Shown here one piece after another: positions 1-8,314 of a stretch of 27,874 bases of DNA (the first letter of the stretch is position 1; each line of letters starts with the position of its first letter). Under the pieces are notes generated by a model, which saw only the letters and a list, made by a program, of their open reading frames with translations, was not told where the DNA came from and made no database searches. Origin of the DNA: Nitrospirota bacterium (GTDB lineage Bacteria > Nitrospirota > JAOUDF01). The position numbers and the translations under genes are program-made. The DNA is taken from positions 1 to 27,874 of the forward strand of contig JAOUDF010000010.1 of assembly GCA_029859385.1 (NCBI GenBank), read 5' to 3'.

Positions 1-171
1 AAGCACCGCGACGTGGCCACCTGTGACGGCTGCGGCGCCCTGCTCCTGGCCTACGGAAACGAGCGGGACCTCGAAGCGATGAAGCAGGCTCTCGGGGCGC
101 AGGGGGTGCCGTATGAGGTTGAATCGCACGGCAAGTTGACGGTGATCGGCAAGCCGCGGGCCGAGGAGTAA
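1..171 (+). CDS. C-terminal fragment of an unrecognised protein (5' end outside window)
   Basis: The frame is open from base 1 to a TAA at 169-171 and encodes the last 56 residues of a protein. The fragment opens with a Cys-x2-Cys pair (TCDGCGALLLAYGNE), followed by a charged helix and a short beta-rich tail (VPYEVESHGKLTVIGKP). The CxxC could be half of a zinc ribbon or a redox pair, but the partner residues would lie outside the window. It ends 2 bases before the crcB start codon, and the crcB ribosome-binding site (GAGGAG) lies inside its last codons, so the two are probably co-transcribed. I do not recognise the family and propose no function. That it is a real coding region is supported by GC-rich codon use and by the tight coupling to crcB. 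Confidence 0.6.
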   Translation, partial: KHRDVATCDGCGALLLAYGNERDLEAMKQALGAQGVPYEVESHGKLTVIGKPRAEE

Positions 172-173
172 GA

Positions 174-551
174 ATGCAGCTCCTGTTCTACATAGGGCTC
201 TTCGGCTTTGTCGGCGCCATCAGCCGCTACCTCCTCTCCGGCTGGGTCTACGGGGTTATGGGGACCCGCTTCCCGTATGGTACTCTCACCGTCAACGTGG
301 TCGGCTCCCTGTTGCTCGGATTCCTCTTCAAGTTGACCAGCGAGAGGGTCATAATGGAGGCCGACCTGCGGACGGCCATTACGGTTGGCTTTCTCGGGGC
401 CTTTACCACCTTTTCCACCTTCAGTCTCGAGACGCTTCGGCTCATGGAAGAGGGGAGCTGGTCGCTGGCAGGGCTTAACATCGTGGCCAATGTAGTGGTC
501 TGTCTCGTTGCCGCGTGGGGAGGCATCGTTCTGGCGCGGGTAATTGCATAG
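174..551 (+). CDS. crcB: CrcB/Fluc fluoride ion channel
   Basis: This encodes a 125-residue, four-helix inner-membrane protein of the CrcB/Fluc family, which exports fluoride as a dual-topology dimer. Family landmarks are visible: GAISRY near residues 15-20, FPYGTLTVNVVGSLLLG near 33-49 with the conserved Asn, and GFLGAFTTFSTF near 73-84, the Phe/Thr-rich segment that lines the fluoride pore and binds the central Na+. The length is normal for the family. The ATG at 174 is preceded by GAGGAG at 163-168 within the end of the upstream gene. A DUF190 gene follows, a common partner of crcB, but here the two are separated by a long inverted-repeat element. I see no fluoride (crcB) riboswitch in the window; if one exists it would lie upstream of the truncated first gene. 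Confidence 0.95.
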   Translation: MQLLFYIGLFGFVGAISRYLLSGWVYGVMGTRFPYGTLTVNVVGSLLLGFLFKLTSERVIMEADLRTAITVGFLGAFTTFSTFSLETLRLMEEGSWSLAGLNIVANVVVCLVAAWGGIVLARVIA

Positions 552-565
552 CCCCTGTCGGTAGT

Positions 566-741
566 ACATTCCAGGGCTCCCCGCCGGTTTCCCGGCCGTT
601 ATCAAGCGCGTTGGTAAATGTTGGTAGCGATCATTTCCTGATTTAGGGTCAGGGTGCCGCGGGTAATAGAGAGCATAGTGGTTGCCCCACTGAAGGTGGC
701 GCGAATAACGGCCGGGAAACCGGCGGGTAACCCTGAAATGA
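566..741. repeat. Long imperfect inverted repeat element between crcB and the DUF190 gene
   Basis: Bases 566-602 and 705-741 are reverse complements over 33 of 37 positions, including an uninterrupted core of 23 bp (580-602 with 705-727). The arms enclose about 102 bp with no convincing gene. The core contains GCCGGTTTCCCGGCCG, which is itself partly palindromic. The right arm ends about 8 bases before the ribosome-binding site of the DUF190 gene. The structure resembles a small non-autonomous mobile element (MITE), or a very large RNA hairpin that could separate expression of the two genes. No clear target-site duplication was found. Confidence 0.7.
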
Positions 742-763
742 CATTGTATAGGAGAGGAAAAGG

Positions 764-1096
764 ATGATCATGACGGACATGCAGCTGTTGCGGGTCTACG
801 TGGACGAAAGTGACAAATGGAAGGGGAAGCCTCTCTATCTGGCCCTCGTCGAGTTGTGCAGGGCAAAGGGGATTTCCGGCGCCACCGTGCTCCGGGGGGT
901 GGCGGGCTACGGCCACCACGGTACGTTGCATACCGACCGCCTTCTCGACATCTCGCACCACCTTCCCATGATCGTCGAGGTGATCGATACGGAGGACGAG
1001 ATTCAGGCAGTGCTTCCGGAGATTAAATCAATGGTCGGGGAGGGGATGATCACCCTTGAAAACATCATGGTGGCATCTTTGCCTGAAAGCAGCTGA
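764..1096 (+). CDS. DUF190 (PII-like fold) protein linked to CrcB
   Basis: This 110-residue protein matches the DUF190 family, small cytosolic proteins with a PII-like ferredoxin fold that are frequently encoded next to crcB. Visible hallmarks are LLRVYVDESDKWKGKPLY at the N-terminus, then GATVLRGVAGYGHHG, and LPMIVEVIDTEDEI. The biochemical role is not established; the context suggests modulation or sensing linked to fluoride export, which is inference. The start at 764 is preferred over the in-frame ATG at 770 because AGGAGAGG at 750-757 sits 6 bases upstream. It is followed after 31 bases by the sigma-54 activator gene on the same strand, so the two are likely in one transcript. Confidence 0.9.
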   Translation: MIMTDMQLLRVYVDESDKWKGKPLYLALVELCRAKGISGATVLRGVAGYGHHGTLHTDRLLDISHHLPMIVEVIDTEDEIQAVLPEIKSMVGEGMITLENIMVASLPESS

Positions 1097-1127
1097 ACGT
1101 GACAACCCCCGCCTGAAGGATTAGCCC

Positions 1128-2591
1128 GTGCCGATAAAACGCGATGCTGCGATCGTGCCCTCCATGAGTGAAGTCCCCGGCCTCGACGGCCTTACCATTG
1201 TGGTTGCCGACGACAACCCTTTGTCCCTGCGCATGGCTGAAGAGACGCTGGCCGGTTTCGGCGCCAGGGTCCGCACCGCCGCCACCACCCGGGACCTGCT
1301 GTGGACCCTGGCCCGGGAGCGGGCGCAGGTCGTGCTTATGTCCATCGGTCTGGTGGACGAGCAGTGCATCGAGTTCATCCGGCACTACAAGGCAGCCTCT
1401 CCCGATACCCTCCTCTATCTTTTGACCGAAGAAGACTATGATCTGGTGGAAACCTCGCTGGATGCAGTGAAGGCGGTAGTGGACGACTATGTAAGGAAAC
1501 CGCTGGATGTCGCCCGATTTGCCCGCATGGCTGCGACCAGCCTGGGGCGGCCCCGCACGCCCGGCACCGCCCTCACCGTAGTCGAGCCCCTTGTCACGCA
1601 GGTCAAACCCTATTTTCTTTTCCGTTCACAGGCGATGCAACGGGCCCTCGCCAACCTTCAGGAGATTGCCGCATCAGGCCAGACGGTGCTTGTTTCCGGC
1701 GAGACCGGTGCGGGCAAGGAGATTGTGGCCCGTGTCATCCATGTGATGAGCCCCCGGGCCGCCGGCCCCTTCGTGCCGATCAACTGCGGCGCCATCCCCG
1801 AAAGCCTCATCGAAGGGGAGCTCTTCGGTCACGAGAAGGGGGCTTTTACCGGCGCCCACAGAACGCGGAAGGGGAAGTTCGAGTCGGCCAACAACGGCAC
1901 CCTGTTTCTCGACGAAATCGGGGACATGCCGCTCAACCTCCAGGTCCGGTTGCTTCGGGTGCTGGAGGAGCGGAAGGTCTACCGGGTCGGCGGAGACGCC
2001 CCCGTTCCCATCAATGTCCGGGTCATCGCCGCTACCCGCGTCGATCTGGTGAAGGCGGTGCGCGACGGCCTTTTCCGCGAGGACCTCTACTATCGCCTTA
2101 ACGTCCTGCGGGTCCACCTGCCGCCACTCTCTGAAAGGCCGGAGGATATCTCCCTGCTGGCCCTCCATTTCCTTGAGCGGGCCTTTGCCGAAATGGGCCG
2201 CCCCGCTCCCTATCCGGTGCTCTCGCCGGAGACCATCTATCTGCTGGAACACCTCCCCTGGAAGGGGAACGTCCGCGAGCTCCGGAACGTCATGACCCGC
2301 GTTGCAACCTTCATCCCGCCCGATACCCGGCGGATATTCCCCTTTCACATCCTGCCGCATCTCGAAGAGCACTCCGAGACACCTTCCGTCAGGGCGGTTA
2401 CGTCCGGGGGCGACGGCATCGTCATCCCCGCTGGGACGCCCCTCGATCAGGTGGAAAGTATCATGATAAAAGAGGCCCTGAGGGAGACCGGCGGCAACCG
2501 CTCAAAAGCGGCGAAGCTGTTGGGGATCAGCCTCCGTACCCTCCGCAGAAAGCTCGCCACCTCCCCACAACTGGGCCAGATTGACCGCTAG
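1128..2591 (+). CDS. Sigma-54 enhancer-binding protein with degenerate receiver domain
   Basis: This 487-residue NtrC-type activator has three domains. Residues about 22-135 form a receiver with the acidic pair (D29, D30), the Thr (T100) and the Lys (K124), but the position of the phospho-acceptor Asp reads VVLMSIGL, giving Ser72. Residues about 163-400 are the AAA+ domain: Walker A GETGAGKE (191-198), the sigma-54 contact loop GAFTGA (238-243) and Walker B LFLDEIGD (259-266). Residues about 440-480 hold a Fis-type helix-turn-helix (GGNRSKAAKLLGISLRTLRRKL region). The GTG start at 1128 has AAGGA 7 bases upstream. The ATPase looks intact, so it should open sigma-54 promoters, but it is unlikely to be switched by ordinary Asp phosphorylation. 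A dyad and a -24/-12 promoter lie immediately downstream, making hsp20 the obvious candidate target. No histidine kinase gene is adjacent. Confidence 0.93.
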   Translation: MPIKRDAAIVPSMSEVPGLDGLTIVVADDNPLSLRMAEETLAGFGARVRTAATTRDLLWTLARERAQVVLMSIGLVDEQCIEFIRHYKAASPDTLLYLLTEEDYDLVETSLDAVKAVVDDYVRKPLDVARFARMAATSLGRPRTPGTALTVVEPLVTQVKPYFLFRSQAMQRALANLQEIAASGQTVLVSGETGAGKEIVARVIHVMSPRAAGPFVPINCGAIPESLIEGELFGHEKGAFTGAHRTRKGKFESANNGTLFLDEIGDMPLNLQVRLLRVLEERKVYRVGGDAPVPINVRVIAATRVDLVKAVRDGLFREDLYYRLNVLRVHLPPLSERPEDISLLALHFLERAFAEMGRPAPYPVLSPETIYLLEHLPWKGNVRELRNVMTRVATFIPPDTRRIFPFHILPHLEEHSETPSVRAVTSGGDGIVIPAGTPLDQVESIMIKEALRETGGNRSKAAKLLGISLRTLRRKLATSPQLGQIDR

Positions 2592-2597
2592 GTCATG

Positions 2598-2628
2598 TTG
2601 TCCCATCGCCTACTGGGACAAGTTGTCC
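2598..2628 (+). promoter_or_regulatory. Dyad upstream of a sigma-54 promoter, candidate enhancer (UAS)
   Basis: TTGTCCCA (2598-2605), 8 spacer bases, and TGGGACAA (2614-2621) form a perfect 8-bp dyad. A further direct half-site TTGTCC occurs at 2623-2628. The dyad centre lies about 85 bp upstream of the -24 element, the usual distance for enhancer sites of NtrC-type activators. No T-tract follows, so it does not look like an intrinsic terminator for the upstream gene. That the neighbouring activator binds here is inference from position and symmetry. Confidence 0.6.
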
Positions 2629-2694
2629 TAATCACTGGCTTCCCCGATCTCACCCGAGTTCCTATCTCGTTGATTTTCCTGGATGCAGCAATTC

Positions 2695-2710
2695 TGGCAC
2701 AGCCGTTGCT
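2695..2710 (+). promoter_or_regulatory. Sigma-54 (-24/-12) promoter of hsp20
   Basis: TGGCACAGCCGTTGCT matches the sigma-54 consensus TGGCAC-N5-TTGCW at every specified base, with the correct 10-base spacing between GG and GC. Transcription would start near 2721, giving a leader of about 45 nt before the hsp20 start. It is the only intact -24/-12 element I recognised. Confidence 0.88.
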
Positions 2711-2765
2711 CTATAGACAGACAAAGGCAAGTGCGGCCCATAACCATTAACATGGAGGTAGAGAA

Positions 2766-3191
2766 ATGCTGTGGACGGAACTGGAAAGAGGCTATCGCAA
2801 CATGTGGCGGGAAATGGAACGTCTGGAACGGTCGCTGGAAAAAAGACCCCCCGTATCAGGGACGGTGCTGCCGGCTGCCGATGTATGGGTGGCTGAAGAT
2901 CGGGCGGTGGTTGCCATCGAACTGCCGGGCGTTGACCCCGAGGCGGTTGAGATATCGGTCTCGGGCAGACTGCTCACGCTCAGTGGCGAACGCAAAGCTG
3001 AAGAGACCATTGAAGGCGCCGCCCACTATCATCAGGAGCGCTGGACCGGTAAGTTCAGCAGGTCGTTCAAGCTGCCCTTTACCGTCGATTCTGAAAAGGT
3101 GGAAGCGAAATTCAACAGGGGGGTCCTGAAGGTCACCCTGCCGAAGATAGAGGCTGAAAAGCCGAGAAAGATCGCAGTGACAACGCATTAA
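2766..3191 (+). CDS. Small heat shock protein, Hsp20/alpha-crystallin family
   Basis: This 141-residue holdase chaperone binds unfolding proteins in the cytoplasm without ATP. A short polar N-terminal arm (1-35) precedes the alpha-crystallin domain (about 36-127), with ADVWVAEDRAVVAIELPGV, GRLLTLSGERK and the signature FNRGVLKVTLPK (117-127). The C-terminal tail ends in IAV (136-138), a good I-x-I/V oligomerisation motif. GGAGG at 2754-2758 lies 7 bases before the ATG. It is transcribed alone, between a sigma-54 promoter and a strong terminator. Control by sigma-54 rather than sigma-32 or HrcA is notable; no CIRCE element is visible. Confidence 0.93.
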   Translation: MLWTELERGYRNMWREMERLERSLEKRPPVSGTVLPAADVWVAEDRAVVAIELPGVDPEAVEISVSGRLLTLSGERKAEETIEGAAHYHQERWTGKFSRSFKLPFTVDSEKVEAKFNRGVLKVTLPKIEAEKPRKIAVTTH

Positions 3192-3230
3192 ACGACGCAC
3201 TGACCCGTCGTATCCTCCCCCTCTCCCTCG

Positions 3231-3264
3231 CCGGCGCGGCGGTCAACCGCGCCGGTATTTTTTT
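3231..3264 (+). terminator. Intrinsic terminator after hsp20
   Basis: CCGGCGCGG (3231-3239) pairs perfectly with CCGCGCCGG (3247-3255) across a 7-base loop and is followed by TA and seven T residues (3258-3264). It closes the hsp20 transcript. The reverse orientation has no T-tract, so it does not serve the converging cupredoxin gene equally well. Confidence 0.9.
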
Positions 3265-3273
3265 GCGAGCCGG

Positions 3274-3657
3274 TTACTCCACCACTACCTTAGCACCCTT
3301 CATGGCGTTTCCATGGGGACGGCAGAAGTAGTCATAGGTGCCGGGGTTGACAAACTTGACGCAGGCTGTGCCGCCTATCGCCAGGAACGGCGTGCCAAAC
3401 ACCGCACCGGGGCTGGCATCGGGCGCACCGCTGGTGACCATGTGGCTGGTCGGCCCCTTGTTGACCCACTTCACCACTGATCCGGCGGGAACCGTTATCT
3501 CCAGCGGCTCGAAGGTATAGTCCTTTACAAGTACTTCGACGGCAGGGTTTTCGACGGACGCGCAACTGACCACTTCGGTTTTGAGTTCTCCGGTATGGGC
3601 GCAGTTGGCAAAGGCAAGAAGCATGAACGGAAGCAGGACAGCAATTCTTGAAGTCAT
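3274..3657 (-). CDS. Plastocyanin-like type I copper protein (cupredoxin), exported
   Basis: This 127-residue protein begins with a secretion signal (MTSRIAVLLPFMLLAFANCA); Cys19 follows F-A-N, a poor lipobox, so lipoprotein processing is uncertain. The mature part is a single cupredoxin domain. The likely copper ligands are H72 (TSHMVTSG), C112, H115 and M119 in YFCRPHGNAM. The Cys-to-Met loop is C-x2-H-x3-M, intermediate between the amicyanin (x2) and plastocyanin (x4) loops. It probably carries electrons or binds copper in the periplasm. GGGAGG lies just upstream of the ATG. It stands alone, downstream of mtnA on the same strand; an extended -10-like TATAGT (3708-3713) is a possible promoter, without a convincing -35. 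Confidence 0.88.
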   Translation of the reverse strand: MTSRIAVLLPFMLLAFANCAHTGELKTEVVSCASVENPAVEVLVKDYTFEPLEITVPAGSVVKWVNKGPTSHMVTSGAPDASPGAVFGTPFLAIGGTACVKFVNPGTYDYFCRPHGNAMKGAKVVVE

Positions 3658-3742
3658 CGTACACCTCCCGATTGGAAATATCTGAGCGTTGAATACTATT
3701 CAGACATACTATACCACGAAGATATTCGACGGTTTTGGGGTA

Positions 3743-4810
3743 TCAGTCCTTGATCCGCGCCGCCTCAATCTGTTCCGGCGTCCCGTCGTGGAGAAGGTAA
3801 AGGTCTTCCGGCCTGAAGGCGCCCTTCTCGGTGATGATGGCGGTGACGTATCTGGCGGGTGTTACGTCAAAGGCGGGGTTGAAGGTCTTGACGTCGACCG
3901 GCGCGATCTGGGCCTTTCCGAAGACGCAGGTGATCTCCTCGGAGTCGCGCTCCTCGATGGGGATGTCGTCGCCCGACTCCAGCGAGAAATCGATGGTGGA
4001 GAGCGGCGCCGCCACATAGAACGGCAGCCCGTGTTCTTTACAGAGGATAGCAACACTATACGTGCCAATCTTGTTGGCCACGTCGCCCCGTTTGGTGATG
4101 CGGTCGGCGCCCACCACGGCCATATGCACCATCCCCTTTTTCATGACATACCCGGCCATGTTGTCGGTAATCAGGGTGACGTCGATGTTGTCTTCGGTCA
4201 GTTCCCACGCGGTTAGCCGCGCACCCTGCAGCACCGGCCTGGTCTCGTCGGCGTAGACCTTTATCTTCTTTCCCTCATCGACTGCCGCACGGATCACGCC
4301 CAGGGCGGTGCCGTAGCCGCCGGTGGCCAGTGCCCCGGCATTGCAGTGGGTCAGAATGGAGTAGCCGTCTTTCACGAACCGGGCGCCGTAGCGGCCCATG
4401 GCCTTGTTGATGGCGATGTCCTCTTCCTTTACCCGCTGCGACTCTTCGTAAAGTACCTGCTTCGCCTTCTCCACACCCAGGGAACGGCTGGCTGCGGCAA
4501 CCCGCTTCATCCGCTCCAGACCCCAGAAGAGGTTCACCGCCGTCGGCCGCGTGGTGGCCAGCTGGGCGCAGATATCCTCGATCCCCTGCAGAAAGGTGTC
4601 GTAGTTGTCAGTCGTGATGTCACGGGCCCCCAGGGCCACGCCCATTGCCGCGGCAATGCCGATGGCGGGGGCGCCGCGCACCTTCAGCTCCTTGATACCG
4701 TAGGCAACATCGAGATAGTTGCGGCACTCGACGTAGGTTACCTCTACGGGTAGCCTCCGCTGGTCGAGCATGCTGACATGATCACCCTTCCACTCGATGA
4801 CTTCTACCAT
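3743..4810 (-). CDS. mtnA: S-methyl-5-thioribose-1-phosphate isomerase
   Basis: MtnA isomerises 5-methylthioribose-1-phosphate to methylthioribulose-1-phosphate in methionine salvage. The 355-residue protein shows the family blocks RGAPAIG (45-51), HCNAGALATGG with the catalytic Cys156, DETRPVLQGARLTAWEL (188-204) and GADRITKRGDVANKIGTY with the catalytic Asp236. The length is normal. Its ATG shares one base with the purE stop codon (TGATG), indicating translational coupling at the end of the purHDE operon. Homologous eIF2B-like sugar isomerases exist, but the Cys/Asp pair and motif context support MtnA. No other methionine-salvage gene is in the window, so in this organism it may act in an incomplete or alternative pathway for methylthioadenosine. 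Confidence 0.95.
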   Translation of the reverse strand: MVEVIEWKGDHVSMLDQRRLPVEVTYVECRNYLDVAYGIKELKVRGAPAIGIAAAMGVALGARDITTDNYDTFLQGIEDICAQLATTRPTAVNLFWGLERMKRVAAASRSLGVEKAKQVLYEESQRVKEEDIAINKAMGRYGARFVKDGYSILTHCNAGALATGGYGTALGVIRAAVDEGKKIKVYADETRPVLQGARLTAWELTEDNIDVTLITDNMAGYVMKKGMVHMAVVGADRITKRGDVANKIGTYSVAILCKEHGLPFYVAAPLSTIDFSLESGDDIPIEERDSEEITCVFGKAQIAPVDVKTFNPAFDVTPARYVTAIITEKGAFRPEDLYLLHDGTPEQIEAARIKD

Positions 4811-5319
4811 CAGCCCTTGCCCAGCTTTTCTTTAAGTTTTTTGTCCTTCGCCTCTACCTCGACCGCCATCTCATCTTTATAGGCGATCAGCCTGGCGGAA
4901 ACCTCGGGATACTTGATGCCGAGGATCTGGGCCGCCAGGATACCGGCGTTCTTCGCCCCGGCCTTACCGATAGCCACCGTGGCGACCGGCACGCCGCCGG
5001 GCATCTGCACCATGGCCAGCAGGGCGTCCAGTCCGAGAAGCGGTGAGGAGTCGATGGGTACCGCGATAACCGGCAGGGTTGTTTCGGCGGCGATGAACCC
5101 CGCCAGGTGGGCCGCCGCCCCTGCTCCGGCGATGATCACCTCAACCCCGCGGCGATGGGCGTTGCGGGAGAGGTCCGATACCCGGGCAGGCGTCCTGTGC
5201 GCCGATGCCACCGTCATTTCATACGCAATGCCGAACTTGTCGAGCATCTTCCCCGCCTCTTCCATGACCGGGAGGTCGTTGTCGCTGCCCATGACGATCA
5301 CTACTTTCGCTGTGCTCAT
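4810..5319 (-). CDS. purE: N5-carboxyaminoimidazole ribonucleotide mutase, PurE
   Basis: PurE moves the carboxyl group of N5-CAIR to give CAIR in purine biosynthesis. The 169-residue protein has the phosphate-binding MGSDNDLPVM near residues 10-19, the catalytic SAHRTP with His41, AGAGAAAHLAG near 64-74 and VQMPGGVPVATVAIG. The common forms are GSDSD and GAGGAAHLPG, so it carries mild substitutions. The lengthened, Lys-rich C-terminus (EAKDKKLKEKLGKG) is an unremarkable tail. The start overlaps the purD stop as ATGA, and its stop overlaps the mtnA start. The purK partner is not in the window. Confidence 0.95.
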   Translation of the reverse strand: MSTAKVVIVMGSDNDLPVMEEAGKMLDKFGIAYEMTVASAHRTPARVSDLSRNAHRRGVEVIIAGAGAAAHLAGFIAAETTLPVIAVPIDSSPLLGLDALLAMVQMPGGVPVATVAIGKAGAKNAGILAAQILGIKYPEVSARLIAYKDEMAVEVEAKDKKLKEKLGKG

Positions 5320-6599
5320 ACGGTTTCCTTTTTAGTAAGTGCCCTTCTGCCAATATCCTTGCGGTACTGCATCCCTTCGAACTGTATCTTCCCGACCGCC
5401 TCATAGGCCCGGTCGATGGAATCCCGGATATCCCCACCCAGCGCTGTAACCCCCAGCACGCGGCCGCCGCTGGTAACGACCTTTCCGCCGTTGTCTGCCG
5501 TACCGGCATGAAACACCACGGCATCATCCATGGCGGCGACATTGTTCAGCCCTTCGATAACCTTCCCCTTTTCGTAGGCCTCGGGGTAACCTCCGGCGGC
5601 CATAACCACGCAGGTCGCGGCATCGGGTTTCCACTGCACGTCGAGGGTATCGAGCCTGCCGTCGATGGCGGCATCGACGATCTCCACCAGGTCGGTGTCG
5701 AGCCGCATCATCAACACCTGGGTCTCCGGGTCGCCGAAGCGGCAGTTGAACTCGACGGTCTTCGGCTGCCCTTCATGGATCATGAGCCCGGCATAGAGAA
5801 TCCCCTTGTAGGGCATCCCCTCGGCGGCCATCCCCTTCACCGTCGGGATAAGTATCTCGCGAAGGGCCTTCTCCGCTACCTCCGGCGTCACCACCGGCGC
5901 GGGGGAATAGGTCCCCATGCCGCCGGTATTGGGGCCCAGGTCATTGTCGAATATCCGTTTGTGGTCCTGCACCGCCACCATCGGGACGACATGCTCCCCG
6001 TCGCAGAAGGCAAGGAGCGAGGCCTCTTCCCCCTCGAGGAACTCCTCGATGACCACCTTCCGGCCGCCGTCGCCCATGGTCCCGTGGATCATGAAGAGGT
6101 CGAGGACTTCCGCCGCCTGTTCGATGTCGTCGGTGATGATGACCCCCTTGCCAGCGGCAAGGCCGTCGGCCTTTATGACATAGGGCGGTTTCAATGTGGA
6201 GAGAAAATCCTCGGCGGCCCGCACGTCGGAGAACTGGCCGTAGCGCGCGGTGGGGACACTGTACTTCTCCATGATCCCCTTGGCGAAGGCCTTGCTCCCT
6301 TCCAGTTGTGCCGCGGCCTTCGATGGGCCGAAGACCCGCAGGCCAGCCTGTTCGAAGAGGTCGACCACCCCCAGGGTGAGGGGGAGTTCGGGGCCGACGA
6401 TGGTGAGGTCGATGCCATTGCCTTTCGCAAAGGCCAGAAGCCCCTGAATGTCGTCTACCTTGATGTTGACGCACTCCGCCACCGACGCGATACCCGCATT
6501 TCCGGGGGCGCAGTAGATCTTCGATGCCTTCGGGCTCTGACTGAGTTTCCAGCAGATGGCGTGCTCGCGGCCGCCGCTGCCGATGACCAATATCTTCAT
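5316..6599 (-). CDS. purD: Phosphoribosylamine-glycine ligase (GAR synthetase)
   Basis: PurD ligates glycine to phosphoribosylamine using ATP, the second step of purine synthesis. The 427-residue protein begins MKILVIGSGGREHAICWKL, the typical N-terminal Rossmann-like segment, and continues into the ATP-grasp domain with PYVIKADGLAAGKGV, EEFLEGEEAS, GPNTGGMGTYSPAP and VEFNCRFGDPETQ, ending with a C-terminal domain. The length matches stand-alone bacterial PurD. It lies 10 bases after the purH stop with AAGGAAT before the ATG, and overlaps purE by 4 bases. Confidence 0.97.
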   Translation of the reverse strand: MKILVIGSGGREHAICWKLSQSPKASKIYCAPGNAGIASVAECVNIKVDDIQGLLAFAKGNGIDLTIVGPELPLTLGVVDLFEQAGLRVFGPSKAAAQLEGSKAFAKGIMEKYSVPTARYGQFSDVRAAEDFLSTLKPPYVIKADGLAAGKGVIITDDIEQAAEVLDLFMIHGTMGDGGRKVVIEEFLEGEEASLLAFCDGEHVVPMVAVQDHKRIFDNDLGPNTGGMGTYSPAPVVTPEVAEKALREILIPTVKGMAAEGMPYKGILYAGLMIHEGQPKTVEFNCRFGDPETQVLMMRLDTDLVEIVDAAIDGRLDTLDVQWKPDAATCVVMAAGGYPEAYEKGKVIEGLNNVAAMDDAVVFHAGTADNGGKVVTSGGRVLGVTALGGDIRDSIDRAYEAVGKIQFEGMQYRKDIGRRALTKKETV

Positions 6600-6609
6600 C
6601 TTTTATTCC

Positions 6610-8184
<1,575 letters not shown>

Positions 8185-8266
8185 TAACTTTCTCCGATTC
8201 TGCGATTCCCGCTGTCCGGCGGGTTTTTGGCGGGCCGTTGAAGAAGCGGCCTGTGAGACTAGGACG

Positions 8267-8314
8267 AATCCTGTCAGGGATTGCGAATATACCCTGACGG
8301 GATTTTTATGTCAA
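8267..8314 (-). promoter_or_regulatory. purH operon promoter inside a long dyad (possible operator)
   Basis: On the minus strand TTGACA (8314-8309) and TATATT (8291-8286) are separated by exactly 17 bases, a near-consensus sigma-70 promoter pointing at purH. The same region is a dyad: 8267-8279 and 8292-8304 are reverse complements at 12 of 13 positions, with the 12-base gap containing the -10 element. One arm lies in the -35/-10 spacer and the other around the predicted start site. This looks like a repressor operator. On the plus strand the stem is followed by five T residues, so it could also act as a terminator, but no plus-strand gene precedes it. Confidence 0.7.

Noticed and set aside
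1..173. Fluoride riboswitch upstream of crcB
   Set aside because: crcB starts 2 bases after another coding region and no crcB-motif sequence is visible in the window.
8267..8307. Plus-strand terminator (stem followed by five T)
   Set aside because: No plus-strand gene lies upstream to be terminated, and the same bases form a better minus-strand promoter and operator.
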